Positions 1-6,014 of a stretch of 21,370 nucleotides of DNA are shown piece by piece (position 1 is the stretch's first letter; each line of letters begins with the position of its first letter). The notes under the pieces were generated by a model that saw nothing but the letters and a program-made list of their open reading frames with translations, made no database searches and was not told where the DNA came from. Location of the stretch: the NCBI GenBank assembly GCA_030637065.1, contig DAOVVQ010000024.1, positions 1 through 21,370 on the forward strand, in the 5' to 3' direction. A program made the position numbers and the translations under genes. The stretch is from Planctomycetota bacterium (lineage in GTDB: Bacteria > Planctomycetota > Phycisphaerae > Sedimentisphaerales > Anaerohalosphaeraceae).

Positions 1-5
1 CGTGG

Positions 6-26
6 ATTCCAAATCAAGTTTGGAAT
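6..26. repeat. Short perfect hairpin, second REP-like family
   Basis: ATTCCAAA (6-13) and TTTGGAAT (19-26) form a perfect 8-bp stem around a 5-base TCAAG loop, flanked by TGG and GAC. The layout resembles the TGGATTCC...GGAATGAC intergenic palindromes I remember from many bacterial genomes, with paired stem bases changed together. Only one copy is in the window, so calling it a family is inference. Confidence 0.4.
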
Positions 27-52
27 GACAAGAACGGACAGTTTTACAGATT

Positions 53-124
53 TGTAGGATGGGTAACTTGTTACCCATGGTTTTGTAAGGTTGTCCGCCC
101 AGCATGGGTAACAAAACTTACGTC
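53..124 (+). repeat. BIME-like REP pair, copy 1 (degenerate)
   Basis: The left palindrome (GTAGGATGGGTAAC, then GTTACCCAT) is intact. The linker and right palindrome are diverged: the right half ends in a degraded AAAACTTACG in place of AAAGTTACCCATCCTACG. It lies 12 bases past the stop of the gene at 137-727, in the same orientation as most other copies. Confidence 0.8.
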
Positions 125-136
125 GAAGATATACCC

Positions 137-727
137 TCAACCCGTTGCATGGAAGATATGACGGACCGGCACCCACCATCCGAGGACCCATGCGTACACG
201 TCCGAGCGGCTTTCGCCCTCCTCCGATGACGACCAGCCGGAAACCGAACACTTCATCCAGAACAGCCCGCGACCCTGCAATATCCACGCGACCTGAACGC
301 CATTTTTAAGAGCGATTGCCTGCCGGCCTGATTCGATCTCGCGCCGCTTCTCCTCGATCAACTCCTCGCTGACCCACTCCAGCCGCTTAAACTCCTCAAA
401 ACTCTCCCTGTCCTCATCGGAAACCGGAGCAAAGTCAACCTCACTATCGCCCACCTCATCCAGAGAATAGTAAACTTTATCGGTGTAGCGGCCAACCCCC
501 CCAAGCAGCGCATCTCTCTGAGCCTCGCTGAGAGAGGCCCACATCACCGAATCCATAACCACAAAACCGCCGCCCCGCACCACATCATACATAGCCAGGT
601 GCCCGATCCCAGCAAGCGGCATAGTCGCCTCAGCCCGAAAACGATACGTAACACCCTGAACAACAAGCAGCAAAACAACAACCGCCGAAACCACCGCCCG
701 AACCCGACTAACACCAAAAATCTTCAT
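137..727 (-). CDS. Hypothetical protein with N-terminal membrane anchor or signal
   Basis: This 196-residue protein has a basic N-terminus followed by a hydrophobic stretch at about residues 9-26 (a run of V, A and L). It is therefore probably anchored in, or exported across, the inner membrane, with the rest outside. The body is rich in E, D, S and W, includes an acidic, probably helical part around residues 100-135, and ends in an aromatic tail. I recognise no domain or catalytic motif. The ribosome-binding site before the ATG is weak. It is the last gene of a minus-strand series in which neighbours are separated by REP pairs (53-124 after it, 771-834 before it). It could be a small envelope protein. 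Function unknown; that it is a gene is fairly likely from length, the hydrophobic start and coding strand. Confidence 0.6.
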   Translation of the reverse strand: MKIFGVSRVRAVVSAVVVLLLVVQGVTYRFRAEATMPLAGIGHLAMYDVVRGGGFVVMDSVMWASLSEAQRDALLGGVGRYTDKVYYSLDEVGDSEVDFAPVSDEDRESFEEFKRLEWVSEELIEEKRREIESGRQAIALKNGVQVAWILQGRGLFWMKCSVSGWSSSEEGESRSDVYAWVLGWWVPVRHIFHATG

Positions 728-770
728 AAACCCAAAGCCTCATAAAAACCGAATAACCCTTCCCGTAGCC

Positions 771-834
771 CCGTAGGATGGGTAACTTGTTACCCATGCG
801 GTTCTGTAAAGCCGTCCGTGCAGCACGGGTAACG
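771..834 (+). repeat. BIME-like REP pair, copy 2 (right half truncated)
   Basis: The left palindrome and linker are complete, but the right palindrome stops after CACGGGTAACG. The break is one base from the TAG stop codon (836-838) of the next upstream gene. Standard plus orientation. Confidence 0.85.
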
Positions 835-835
835 T

Positions 836-1159
836 CTATTTCCTGAATATACATGCTATAAGACTGCCGATGCTTACGGCTATGCCTAAGATGCTGATCA
901 CCGCCATAACCGGACATATCAAGAACAGGTCGGCACGGATGTTGCCTTGCACTACCGATTCCCATGCTGCAAATACCACCCACGCGATCGTAACAACCAA
1001 AAGCGGCCAGCTCCGAACAGATGAAAACCTTCGCTTGATCACGCACATAAAAAGGTAGGCCAGCAGGAAAACACACGCCACAGCCATGATCCGATCCGGC
1101 CTACCAACAGCCCACCGCATAAACACAAAACACACTATTACACCGGGTGCATCCATCAT
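836..1159 (-). CDS. Small hypothetical membrane protein
   Basis: This protein of about 107 residues is mostly hydrophobic, with three to four likely membrane helices: around residues 5-17, 24-40, 51-66 and 79-104. A basic KRR motif sits in the loop after the second. No domain is recognised. Two ATG codons lie in tandem at 1159 and 1156; AAGGTGA lies just upstream and is better spaced for the second, so the true product may be 106 residues. The stop is TAG, next to the broken end of a REP pair. An overlapping frame covering 708-1076 translates part of the REP pair and is not hydrophobic, so I prefer this one. Confidence 0.55.
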   Translation of the reverse strand: MMDAPGVIVCFVFMRWAVGRPDRIMAVACVFLLAYLFMCVIKRRFSSVRSWPLLVVTIAWVVFAAWESVVQGNIRADLFLICPVMAVISILGIAVSIGSLIACIFRK

Positions 1160-1185
1160 TCACCTTATCGCTGCCCGCATAGCCT

Positions 1186-1268
1186 CGTAGGATGGGTAAC
1201 TTGTTACCCATGCGGTTCTGCAGGGCCGTCCGTGCAGCATGGGTAACAAAGTTACCTATCCTACTCGC
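1186..1268 (+). repeat. BIME-like REP pair, copy 3
   Basis: Full-length copy with a few substitutions in the right palindrome (GTTACCTATCCTACTCG). It fills most of the gap between the genes at 1273-1620 and 836-1159. TCGCTGC occurs just outside it on the left (1171-1177) and again at its right edge (about 1265-1271), a possible short flanking duplication. Confidence 0.85.
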
Positions 1269-1272
1269 TGCT

Positions 1273-1620
1273 TCATTCGGGACTTGCCGGCGGCTGTTTT
1301 TCCTGGGCCGGAGCCGGGTCCGGGATTGGCTCTTTAACCTGGACCGGCGACGGCTGCTTTGCCGGCTCCGGTGTTGGTTGTTTTGCCTGGGCCGGTGCCG
1401 GCGGTGCTGCCTGACCGGCCTTGGGCGGTCTGTAGTATGCGCACCAATGGGTCGGCTGGGTCACGGGCCACAGGCCGTGGCTGGACTCGCTGCGTGTCAG
1501 ATACATCGTAGGCAGGCACGCCCGGCACTGGCCATACGCCTCGTTACCGAAATGTTCCCAGAAGATACAGTTCTTGCAGGCTCGTCCCCTGCCGCAAAGG
1601 TCTTTCAATTCGCCCATCAT
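1273..1620 (-). CDS. Small Cys-rich (putative zinc-binding) protein with Pro/Ala-rich tail
   Basis: The start is placed at the ATG ending at 1620 because AAAGGA lies 9 bases upstream; the frame is open further up to 1734 but without a comparable site. The 115-residue product has a compact N-terminal part with Cys at 9, 15, 18, 32, 35 and 60. The spacing (CKNCIFWE, GQCR, then THWCAYYRP) resembles the small CxxC...C...WC proteins often found in phage and plasmid genomes, which probably bind one zinc ion. Residues 67-115 are a low-complexity tail of P, A, K, Q and E with imperfect AKQP repeats, probably a flexible linker. I do not know its function. It lies between two REP pairs, downstream of the RAYT gene. 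Confidence 0.6.
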   Translation of the reverse strand: MMGELKDLCGRGRACKNCIFWEHFGNEAYGQCRACLPTMYLTRSESSHGLWPVTQPTHWCAYYRPPKAGQAAPPAPAQAKQPTPEPAKQPSPVQVKEPIPDPAPAQEKQPPASPE

Positions 1621-1835
1621 GATAGAAATTCCTTTCAATAAAGCCATCTCACGCGACAACTCGCAGGACCAGCGGCAAGCCCCCCGCCTCCAAAGCAGCA
1701 CATCCTGCGAACAACCGCAATTGTATACTCCCAAAGTCCTATGTCAAGCACTCTTCAAAGATGCAGCAAAAACGGGAACCGGTATCGTTCTGCCAAAGGC
1801 AGGTTGTACCTGTACCCGCTTTTGCCAACAACAAC

Positions 1836-1919
1836 CCGTAGGATGGGTAACGAGTAACCCATGCGGTTCTGTAAGGCCGTCCGTGCAGCATGGGTAACAA
1901 AGTTACCCATCCTACGCGC
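1836..1919 (+). repeat. BIME-like REP pair, copy 4 (full length, near consensus)
   Basis: 84 bases: CCGTAG, palindrome 1 (ATGGGTAAC / GTTACCCAT, 2-base centre), a linker of about 23 bases (TTCTGTAAGGCCGTCC), palindrome 2 (ATGGGTAAC-AAA-GTTACCCAT), then CCTACGCGC. The two ends are also inverted repeats of each other (GTAGGATGGGTAAC / GTTACCCATCCTAC), so the whole unit can fold as two adjacent hairpins or one long cruciform. It lies 18 bases past the stop of the RAYT gene. Confidence 0.95.
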
Positions 1920-1937
1920 TATTCGCAGAGGCCACTG

Positions 1938-2492
1938 TTATTCATACCCGCCGGGCAATATCAACCCGGCCGTTGCGCCCCAATCCGGACTGTTGTAATG
2001 GTCTTTGTGCTTATATTCATGATATGAACTCCACAGCCATTCTTCAACCTTCTTGGCACAGCCGTGCCTGACCGGATTATAATGCGTATAATTTACATGG
2101 TTTTGCAGGTCGTGTTCATCGCGAAGCTGATGCTCCCAGAACCTCCGTTGCCATACGCCTCGTTCACCTTTATGGATTCTCGAATCGCTCCGGTCGGCCT
2201 CACAGCGGGCATGTGCAAGGTATTGCCGTGTAAACCCTTTCTTTATAAGCCGCCATCGCGTTGAATAATCATTGTCGCCGTCTGGCAGTCTCCAAATGCA
2301 ATGAAGGTGGTCCGGCAACAGGCAGATCGCCACGACATCAAAGGGACGCTTGTCGCGAATTATATTCATGTTCTCACGCAGGCAGATGCGGCAGAACTCA
2401 TCGGTCAAAAAACGTTGACGGCGATAAGTAACAACCGTGAAAAAGTAATATCCCCCTTTGAATCTCCGCCGACGATATTGCGTCATTATCAT
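1938..2492 (-). CDS. REP-associated tyrosine transposase (RAYT, Y1_Tnp / TnpA_REP family)
   Basis: This 184-residue protein has the RAYT layout: a basic start (YRRRRF) leading into the strand YYFFTVVTYRRQ, the metal-binding HUH-type motif PDHLHCIW with His 62 and His 64, the region VWQRRFWEHQLRD, and the catalytic segment NYTHYNPVRHG, where Tyr 135 is the probable nucleophile. RAYTs are single-copy, domesticated relatives of IS200/IS605 transposases that nick and rejoin single-stranded REP DNA and are thought to spread REP sequences. REP pairs lie on both sides here (1836-1919; 2526-2654), and about ten copies occur within 6.8 kb. All key residues are present, so the enzyme looks active. No transposon ends of its own are seen, as expected for this family. 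Confidence 0.93.
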   Translation of the reverse strand: MIMTQYRRRRFKGGYYFFTVVTYRRQRFLTDEFCRICLRENMNIIRDKRPFDVVAICLLPDHLHCIWRLPDGDNDYSTRWRLIKKGFTRQYLAHARCEADRSDSRIHKGERGVWQRRFWEHQLRDEHDLQNHVNYTHYNPVRHGCAKKVEEWLWSSYHEYKHKDHYNSPDWGATAGLILPGGYE

Positions 2493-2525
2493 TTCCGCAA
2501 ATAAAACCTGTTAACAAACATCAAC

Positions 2526-2571
2526 CCGTAGGATGGGTAACTCGTTACCCATGCGGTTCTGTAAGGCCGTC
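2526..2571 (+). repeat. BIME-like REP pair, copy 5 (left half only)
   Basis: This copy has only the left palindrome and part of the linker, ending at GGCCGTC. It joins directly to the next full copy at 2572. A similar linker-end scrap (CTGTAAGGCCGTC, 5158-5170) precedes copy 8. The join looks like a half-unit tandem duplication. Confidence 0.9.
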
Positions 2572-2654
2572 CCGTAGGATGGGTAACTCGTTACCCATGC
2601 GGTTCTGTAAGGCCGTCCGTGCAGCATGGGTAACAAAGTTACCCATGCTACGTG
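2572..2654 (+). repeat. BIME-like REP pair, copy 6
   Basis: Full copy directly behind the half copy, so three palindromes are in series upstream of the RAYT gene. The right end has changed to CCATGCTACGTG. Confidence 0.92.
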
Positions 2655-2674
2655 ATATAAAACAGCCGCCGATG

Positions 2675-2956
2675 CTACGCATCGTCTTTTTTGTGATCGC
2701 AGCAGATCGCCATCAGCCCCAGGGTCAAGGCTGCGATGACAGCGCTTTGGATCGCGACCCGCGAGAGATCAACTTTCAGCCCGTTTCGGTTGTCACCAAG
2801 CCGCTTCGGTGTATCGAAGATGCAGTAACGCCCCGCTGGGACCGTCACCTTCAACCCATCCCCAGCCGGAATCACATGACTCCACGGCGCATAACTATTG
2901 GCAAGAACGAAAAGGATTATACCCACCCAGAGAAAACGAGTTTGCTTACAGCTCAT
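2675..2956 (-). CDS. Small hypothetical membrane protein (two helices)
   Basis: This 93-residue protein has a strong ribosome-binding site (AGGAG, 7 bases before the ATG). It has a hydrophobic segment at about residues 8-20 (FLWVGIILFVLAN), a polar middle of about 45 residues (IPAGDGLKVTVPAGRYCIFD), and a second hydrophobic segment at about 67-85, followed by CCDHKKDD. The middle part is probably outside the membrane and is beta-like. No known family is recognised. It lies between REP copies 6 and 7, and the gap before it (2957-3150) has no gene. Confidence 0.6.
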   Translation of the reverse strand: MSCKQTRFLWVGIILFVLANSYAPWSHVIPAGDGLKVTVPAGRYCIFDTPKRLGDNRNGLKVDLSRVAIQSAVIAALTLGLMAICCDHKKDDA

Positions 2957-3150
2957 AACAGCTCTCCTAAAAAAAGCCAGCCTGCATTACCACCGGCAAT
3001 TATAAGCGTCGCCACCAGCCTGTCAACAACCCTCTGCCCGCAATATACGCCCCGCCGAGACCGCCAAACCCGGCGGAGCGCATCGCTTTCCGCATTGCCT
3101 GAACCGGGCCAACACCCGGATGTCCCCTATTAACTTGTCACAGAACCCTT
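2957..3150. other. Noncoding gap without recognised gene
   Basis: Apart from the ribosome-binding site next to 2956, I see only GC-rich self-complementary stretches (CCGCC...GGCGG near 3052-3076). There is no supported gene, tRNA or promoter. Together with the relic at 3151-3192 and REP copy 7, it makes the 342-base space before the gene at 3299. Confidence 0.5.
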
Positions 3151-3192
3151 ACTATAGCTTGACCCGATGACTACTCGTCCGCAGCCAGGGCT
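3151..3192 (-). pseudogene. Degenerate duplicate of the 3' end of the gene at 3299-3733
   Basis: This stretch and 3277-3320 are direct repeats of about 42 bases, roughly 80 percent identical by eye with one single-base gap. Shared blocks include CTTGACCCG, TCCGC and GCCAGGGC. On the minus strand the intact gene ends A-L-A-A-E-K-stop; the relic reads A-L-A-A-D-E-stop (TAG). The two copies lie directly on either side of REP copy 7. It is either a target duplication made when the REP pair arrived or the remains of a second copy of the gene. Confidence 0.7.
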
Positions 3193-3276
3193 CCGTAGGA
3201 TGGGTAACTCGTTACCCATGCGGTTTTGCAAGGCCATCCGTACAGCATGGGTAACAAAGTTACCCATCCTACGCGC
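3193..3276 (+). repeat. BIME-like REP pair, copy 7
   Basis: Full 84-base copy near consensus (linker GGTTTTGCAAGGCCATCC). It is bordered with no gap on either side by the diverged direct repeat of the upstream gene's 3' end (3151-3192 and 3277-3320). Confidence 0.95.
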
Positions 3277-3298
3277 TACTACATCCTTGACCCGGTAA

Positions 3299-3733
3299 TT
3301 ACTTCTCCGCTGCCAGGGCCTTTAATAGCCGCGATACCGTCTCCGGCGTCATACGGCTGCTGATCTGGAGATTTTCTTCCGCTGGCGTTTCCGCCGCCGC
3401 CTGAGCCATTGCCGGACGCTGATTGCATGAAGCAATAATATCCAGACACGCCCGGCGGGCAGGCTCCTCCTTTCCCGATTCGATAAGCTTGATCAGCCGA
3501 TCAGCCGCCTTCGGCGCATAAAGGGCCAGCTTAAACTCGCTCTGACGACGTGCCGAATCAAGCCGGTAATCAACCTCATCGGCAAACGCCTCCTGACCAA
3601 GCCACCTGCGAAAAAGCCTGCCGTCTACCTTGTGTTTGCCAAGCACCGCGACCTCATCTATTCCCTTAACAAAAATATCATTCAAAACCGCCTTCTGCTT
3701 AGCACTGATCCGCCTTCGTTTCCGACTCGCCAT
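3299..3733 (-). CDS. HTH protein resembling phage terminase small subunit
   Basis: The start is the ATG ending at 3733: AAGGAG lies 9 bases upstream, and the upstream gene's TGA (3735-3737) ends one base before it, a typical coupled start. The 144-residue product begins with basic MASRKRRR. It continues with a helical part (KQKAVLNDIFVKGIDEV, then KVDGRLFRRWLGQEAFADEV) that looks like a homeodomain-type HTH. A helical second part (YAPKAADRLIKLIESG...ARRACLDIIA) follows the pattern seen after the HTH in small-terminase-like phage proteins. The tail from about residue 110 is Ala/Glu-rich. It is the last gene of a four-gene unit. If it were a working terminase subunit, a large subunit should follow; instead there is a REP pair and a relic of its own 3' end. 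A DNA-binding regulator is the alternative. Confidence 0.6.
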   Translation of the reverse strand: MASRKRRRISAKQKAVLNDIFVKGIDEVAVLGKHKVDGRLFRRWLGQEAFADEVDYRLDSARRQSEFKLALYAPKAADRLIKLIESGKEEPARRACLDIIASCNQRPAMAQAAAETPAEENLQISSRMTPETVSRLLKALAAEK

Positions 3734-3734
3734 A

Positions 3735-4256
3735 TCACTCTGCTCCTTCCTGCTCACGTTTCATTTGCCGCAACCGCTCCCTTTGCAATACGGCTCTTTG
3801 CTTTAGCTTTAGTTCGCTTTCGCCCCAGAGACACTCCCACTGGCCTCCATAGGCCTGTATATACTTATCAGCGATCTGCTCGCTGCGCAAACGCAACTGC
3901 TTTTCGGTCGGATCACCGTCAAAGGCCGCCTGCCAAAGAACAAAACGGCCCGGATACTGCAACTCGGAATGCTCAACACACTGGACGCACATCGGCACAA
4001 ATCGGCTTGTCCGCTGAACCTTCAGCCTTTTTCTTACATGAGGTATCGACTTAAGCAGCGAATATATCCGGACGATCTTCGGACGGGCCGGATCATCTTC
4101 GAGCCGGTACCGCTGGACCGCTAACGTGAGAGACTCAGTGTCAAACGAACCGAATCTGACAAACCAGTCGTCAATGTCGACCCGGCTGAACGTTACCTTC
4201 GACCAGCGGGCCTGGACCTGGCTGTTAAACCACCGCAGAAATTCACCCTTATCCAT
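3735..4256 (-). CDS. Putative replicative-helicase loader-like protein (G39P-like)
   Basis: This 173-residue protein opens with a helical domain of about 70 residues: FLRWFNSQVQARW, DIDDWFVRFGSFDTESLTLA, then a run ending ARPKIVRIYSLLK. The pattern (DDW, a helix with an Ala-Val pair, then a Pro-containing turn before I..I) resembles the N-terminal domain of phage helicase loader/inhibitor proteins such as G39P. The middle has CVQCVEHS, a possible half metal site, and the C-terminus is a charged helix (ELKLKQRAVLQRERLRQMKREQE) that may form a coiled coil. Its start overlaps the previous gene by 8 bases and its stop lies one base from the next start, so it is co-translated with a replication-initiator-like gene. 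The loader assignment is inference from pattern and context. Confidence 0.55.
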   Translation of the reverse strand: MDKGEFLRWFNSQVQARWSKVTFSRVDIDDWFVRFGSFDTESLTLAVQRYRLEDDPARPKIVRIYSLLKSIPHVRKRLKVQRTSRFVPMCVQCVEHSELQYPGRFVLWQAAFDGDPTEKQLRLRSEQIADKYIQAYGGQWECLWGESELKLKQRAVLQRERLRQMKREQEGAE

Positions 4257-4557
4257 AGTCCGGCAACTCCTTGAGATTGTTTCCCGCCGTCACCAACGAC
4301 TTAAACACCGGCTTGCGCGGTTGCCGCCCGGCAGACCTGTCGGCGTTACGACGCTTCATTTTCCCGGCTCGATCTATCCGCGCGACTATCGAACGTATCA
4401 TATCGGCTTCGCAGACGGTATACGGCCGCCATATAGTCCCCAGCCGGTCGATAAACGACTGCTCGAACCCGAACGTACCGTCGCGATTATGCCGCAGACC
4501 GATCGCAAGCCGCTTGACCTGCGTATCCTCGCCATATCCCAGTATCCCCTTAGGCAT
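4249..4557 (-). CDS. Small basic hypothetical protein in replication unit
   Basis: This 102-residue protein starts behind a strong AGGAGGT site 4 bases from the ATG. It overlaps the gene before it (4550-4557) and the one after it (4249-4256) by 8 bases each, so translation is almost certainly coupled. The N-terminal part (LGYGEDTQVKRLAIGLRHNRDG) and the middle (FIDRLGTIWRPYTVCEADMIRSIVARI) look folded and partly helical. The C-terminus is strongly basic (GKMKRRNADRSAGRQPRK). I do not recognise the family. Between an initiator-like and a loader-like gene, a DNA- or partner-binding accessory role in replication is plausible, but only by context. Confidence 0.65.
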   Translation of the reverse strand: MPKGILGYGEDTQVKRLAIGLRHNRDGTFGFEQSFIDRLGTIWRPYTVCEADMIRSIVARIDRAGKMKRRNADRSAGRQPRKPVFKSLVTAGNNLKELPDYG

Positions 4558-5113
4558 CTTTACCTCCTAAAAACTCCTTCGCCGCCCGCTCGAAAGAAGC
4601 ACGGGCCTCCTCGATCTGCATCTGTTCAAAAGTCTTGAAGGAAGAAGGATGAGAGGGCCCCCTTCTCACATTCTTCTCATTCTTTACATTCTTGTTAGGT
4701 GTTGGCTCGCTGTTGGCTATCTGTGAGGTATCTGTTAGCTTGCTGTTAGCTGTGCTGTTAGACGGGATTTCATTATTCTGGTAAAACTCCCAGTTGCATA
4801 TACTTATGAGACGACTGCGTCCTGTTGATTTATCTGTTAGAAATCCGAGTTTTTTGAATCTTTTCAGCGCACTCCTGACATTTTGAATGCTTACATGACT
4901 GCCACAACGCTCCCTTATAGATGGTATCGAAGTAACCATCTGTCCGGGCTTGCAGGTGTACGGTCTGCCGTTGAATTCCCAATGCCGCTCGGCATGGTTG
5001 GCCATCAGAAGCAGCGTGGTCAGGACATTCCTTTGCTCCGGCGTAGAGTTCAGCCACAGCGGGTGGTCCAGCAGGCAGCGATGCAGTTTTATCCAACCTT
5101 TACTCATGTTCAT
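4550..5113 (-). CDS. Phage-type replication initiator-like protein (winged helix, DnaD/O-like N-terminus)
   Basis: This 187-residue protein starts GWIKLHRCLLDHPLW, a pattern typical of the N-terminal domain of phage replication proteins. A winged-helix part follows: LLLMANH, then KPGQMVTSIPSIRERCG, then NVRSALKRFKKLGFLTD, then the closing ICNWEFYQ. Such domains bind the replication origin. Residues about 113-145 are an N/S/T-rich linker coded by small GTTAGCT-like repeats, and the C-terminus is a short charged helix. The usual larger C-terminal loader-binding domain is missing, but separate small genes follow. The ATG at 5113 or the one two codons later could be used. The leader GAGGGCGGA is duplicated at the 3' end of the ParB-like gene (5255-5270), showing that the two genes once overlapped. 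Confidence 0.75.
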   Translation of the reverse strand: MNMSKGWIKLHRCLLDHPLWLNSTPEQRNVLTTLLLMANHAERHWEFNGRPYTCKPGQMVTSIPSIRERCGSHVSIQNVRSALKRFKKLGFLTDKSTGRSRLISICNWEFYQNNEIPSNSTANSKLTDTSQIANSEPTPNKNVKNEKNVRRGPSHPSSFKTFEQMQIEEARASFERAAKEFLGGKDA

Positions 5114-5115
5114 TT

Positions 5116-5131
5116 CCGCCCTCTAAAAACG
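5116..5131. repeat. 16-base perfect direct repeat flanking REP copy 8 (partner 5255-5270)
   Basis: CCGCCCTCTAAAAACG occurs here and, identically, at 5255-5270 on the other side of the REP pair. On the minus strand the partner encodes F-L-E-G-G at the end of the ParB-like protein. Here the same frame reads F-L-E-G-G-N-E-H-E followed by TAA, which falls 14 bases inside the initiator-like gene. It is therefore the old end of the ParB-like gene, left on the far side of the element. GCTATTC recurs a little further on in both flanks. Confidence 0.85.
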
Positions 5132-5171
5132 CCCTGTATTATCACTGTGCTATTCAACTGTAAGGCCGTCC

Positions 5172-5255
5172 CCGTAGGATGGGTAACTCGTTACCCATGC
5201 TGCCCTGCAAGGCCGTCCGTACAGCATGGGTAACAAAGTTACCCATCCTACGCGC
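5172..5255 (+). repeat. BIME-like REP pair, copy 8, supplies a stop codon
   Basis: Full copy preceded by a 13-base scrap of another copy's linker (CTGTAAGGCCGTC, 5158-5170). Its right boundary CCTACGCGC, read on the minus strand as GCG-CGTAG, gives the ParB-like gene its last codon and TAG stop (5248-5250). Confidence 0.95.
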
Positions 5256-5871
5256 CGCCCTCTAAAAACGACTCGGCTATTCTTACCAGCGACCATACCT
5301 TCCGTTGTGCGTTTGTCGCCGCCGTATCCGCCGGGTCCAGGGCCTCCTTGAGGGCCCCTTCGACGAGCGCCTTTTGCTCATCGCTTACGAAAAAGACGAT
5401 CGGATTGAGCATCGCCTTGGCCTTGGCTCTGGGCCGCGCGGCGGAAAGGTTCCTCAACCGCTCGATACCATTTCGCGTCTCCGGCAGCATCTTCGCAAGA
5501 GACCGGCTGTCGACAGTCTCGCTTAGCGCCTTCACCAGCCGCGAACGCATATCCACATCGTCCCGCCCCTGGAGCCGATTAAGCGTACCCAACAGCACAG
5601 CCGTCTCGTCATCGTCAACGTCCCAGACAACGCACTCGACCCGCTCTGCGCCAAGCTGACGCAACGCCTGCATACGATGATGACCGTTGACGATCTCATA
5701 ACACCCCGGATGCCGCCCATGGCGACGAACAATGACCGGTTCATAATTGCCGCTGACACGAATGTGACCGACCAGCTTACGAAAACGACTCCGGCTCATC
5801 CGGTTACAACTGCAAGGATGAGCAACCAACAGGTCCATAGATATCGACTCGATCCGCTTTAACTCCGCCAT
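5248..5871 (-). CDS. ParB/Srx-fold (ParB-like N-terminal domain) protein
   Basis: The start is the ATG ending at 5871, with GGAGG 9 bases upstream. The frame is open to 5979 but that part is translated REP pair. The 207-residue product has a ParB-type N-terminal domain: a first strand with LKRIES, an N-R-M-S segment, YEPVIVRR, then the signature NGHHRMQALRQLG (about residues 62-74) and VVWDVDDDETAVLLGTLNRL. This fold binds CTP in chromosome-partitioning ParB and acts as a nuclease or nucleotide-using enzyme in phage and plasmid versions. There is no clear ParB HTH, but residues about 130-207 are helical. No ParA is adjacent, so a modification, nuclease or regulatory role is more likely than partitioning. 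The original C-terminus was probably EGGNEHE, replaced by EGGA when the REP pair supplied a TAG. Confidence 0.8.
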   Translation of the reverse strand: MAELKRIESISMDLLVAHPCSCNRMSRSRFRKLVGHIRVSGNYEPVIVRRHGRHPGCYEIVNGHHRMQALRQLGAERVECVVWDVDDDETAVLLGTLNRLQGRDDVDMRSRLVKALSETVDSRSLAKMLPETRNGIERLRNLSAARPRAKAKAMLNPIVFFVSDEQKALVEGALKEALDPADTAATNAQRKVWSLVRIAESFLEGGA

Positions 5872-5930
5872 AACTTCCATCCTCCAAATCAACATTACCA
5901 CAATCCCGTAGCTGTCCTGTAAGGACGTCT

Positions 5931-6014
5931 CCGTAGCATGGGTAACTTTGTTACCCATGCTGCACGGATAACCTTGCAAAACCGCATGGGTAACAAGTTA
6001 CCCATCCTACGCGC
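5931..6014 (-). repeat. BIME-like REP pair, copy 9 (inverted), supplies a stop codon
   Basis: This is the only copy in the opposite orientation: the CTTTG-centred palindrome comes first (5935-5962), then the reversed linker (TGCACGG...AAAACC), then the palindrome with centre CAAG. Just before it, 5906-5930 (CCGTAGCTGTCCTGTAAGG) is a collapsed scrap of another copy with its first palindrome deleted. The right end CCTACGCGC supplies the TAG (6007-6009) that ends the GNAT gene. CAACATT follows directly at 6015-6021 and recurs at 5890-5896. Confidence 0.92.

Noticed and set aside
708..1076. Minus-strand frame overlapping the small membrane protein gene
   Set aside because: Its middle is a translation of REP copy 2 and the rest shows no protein-like pattern; the overlapping frame 836-1159 is hydrophobic and has a ribosome-binding site.
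1192..1641. Plus-strand frame opposite the Cys-rich gene
   Set aside because: It begins in REP copy 3 and has Arg/Leu/Cys-rich antisense composition; the minus strand has a good ribosome-binding site and a conserved Cys pattern.
5872..5979. N-terminal extension of the ParB-like protein
   Set aside because: The extra residues come from translated REP copy 9 and its scrap; GGAGG sits correctly before the ATG at 5871.
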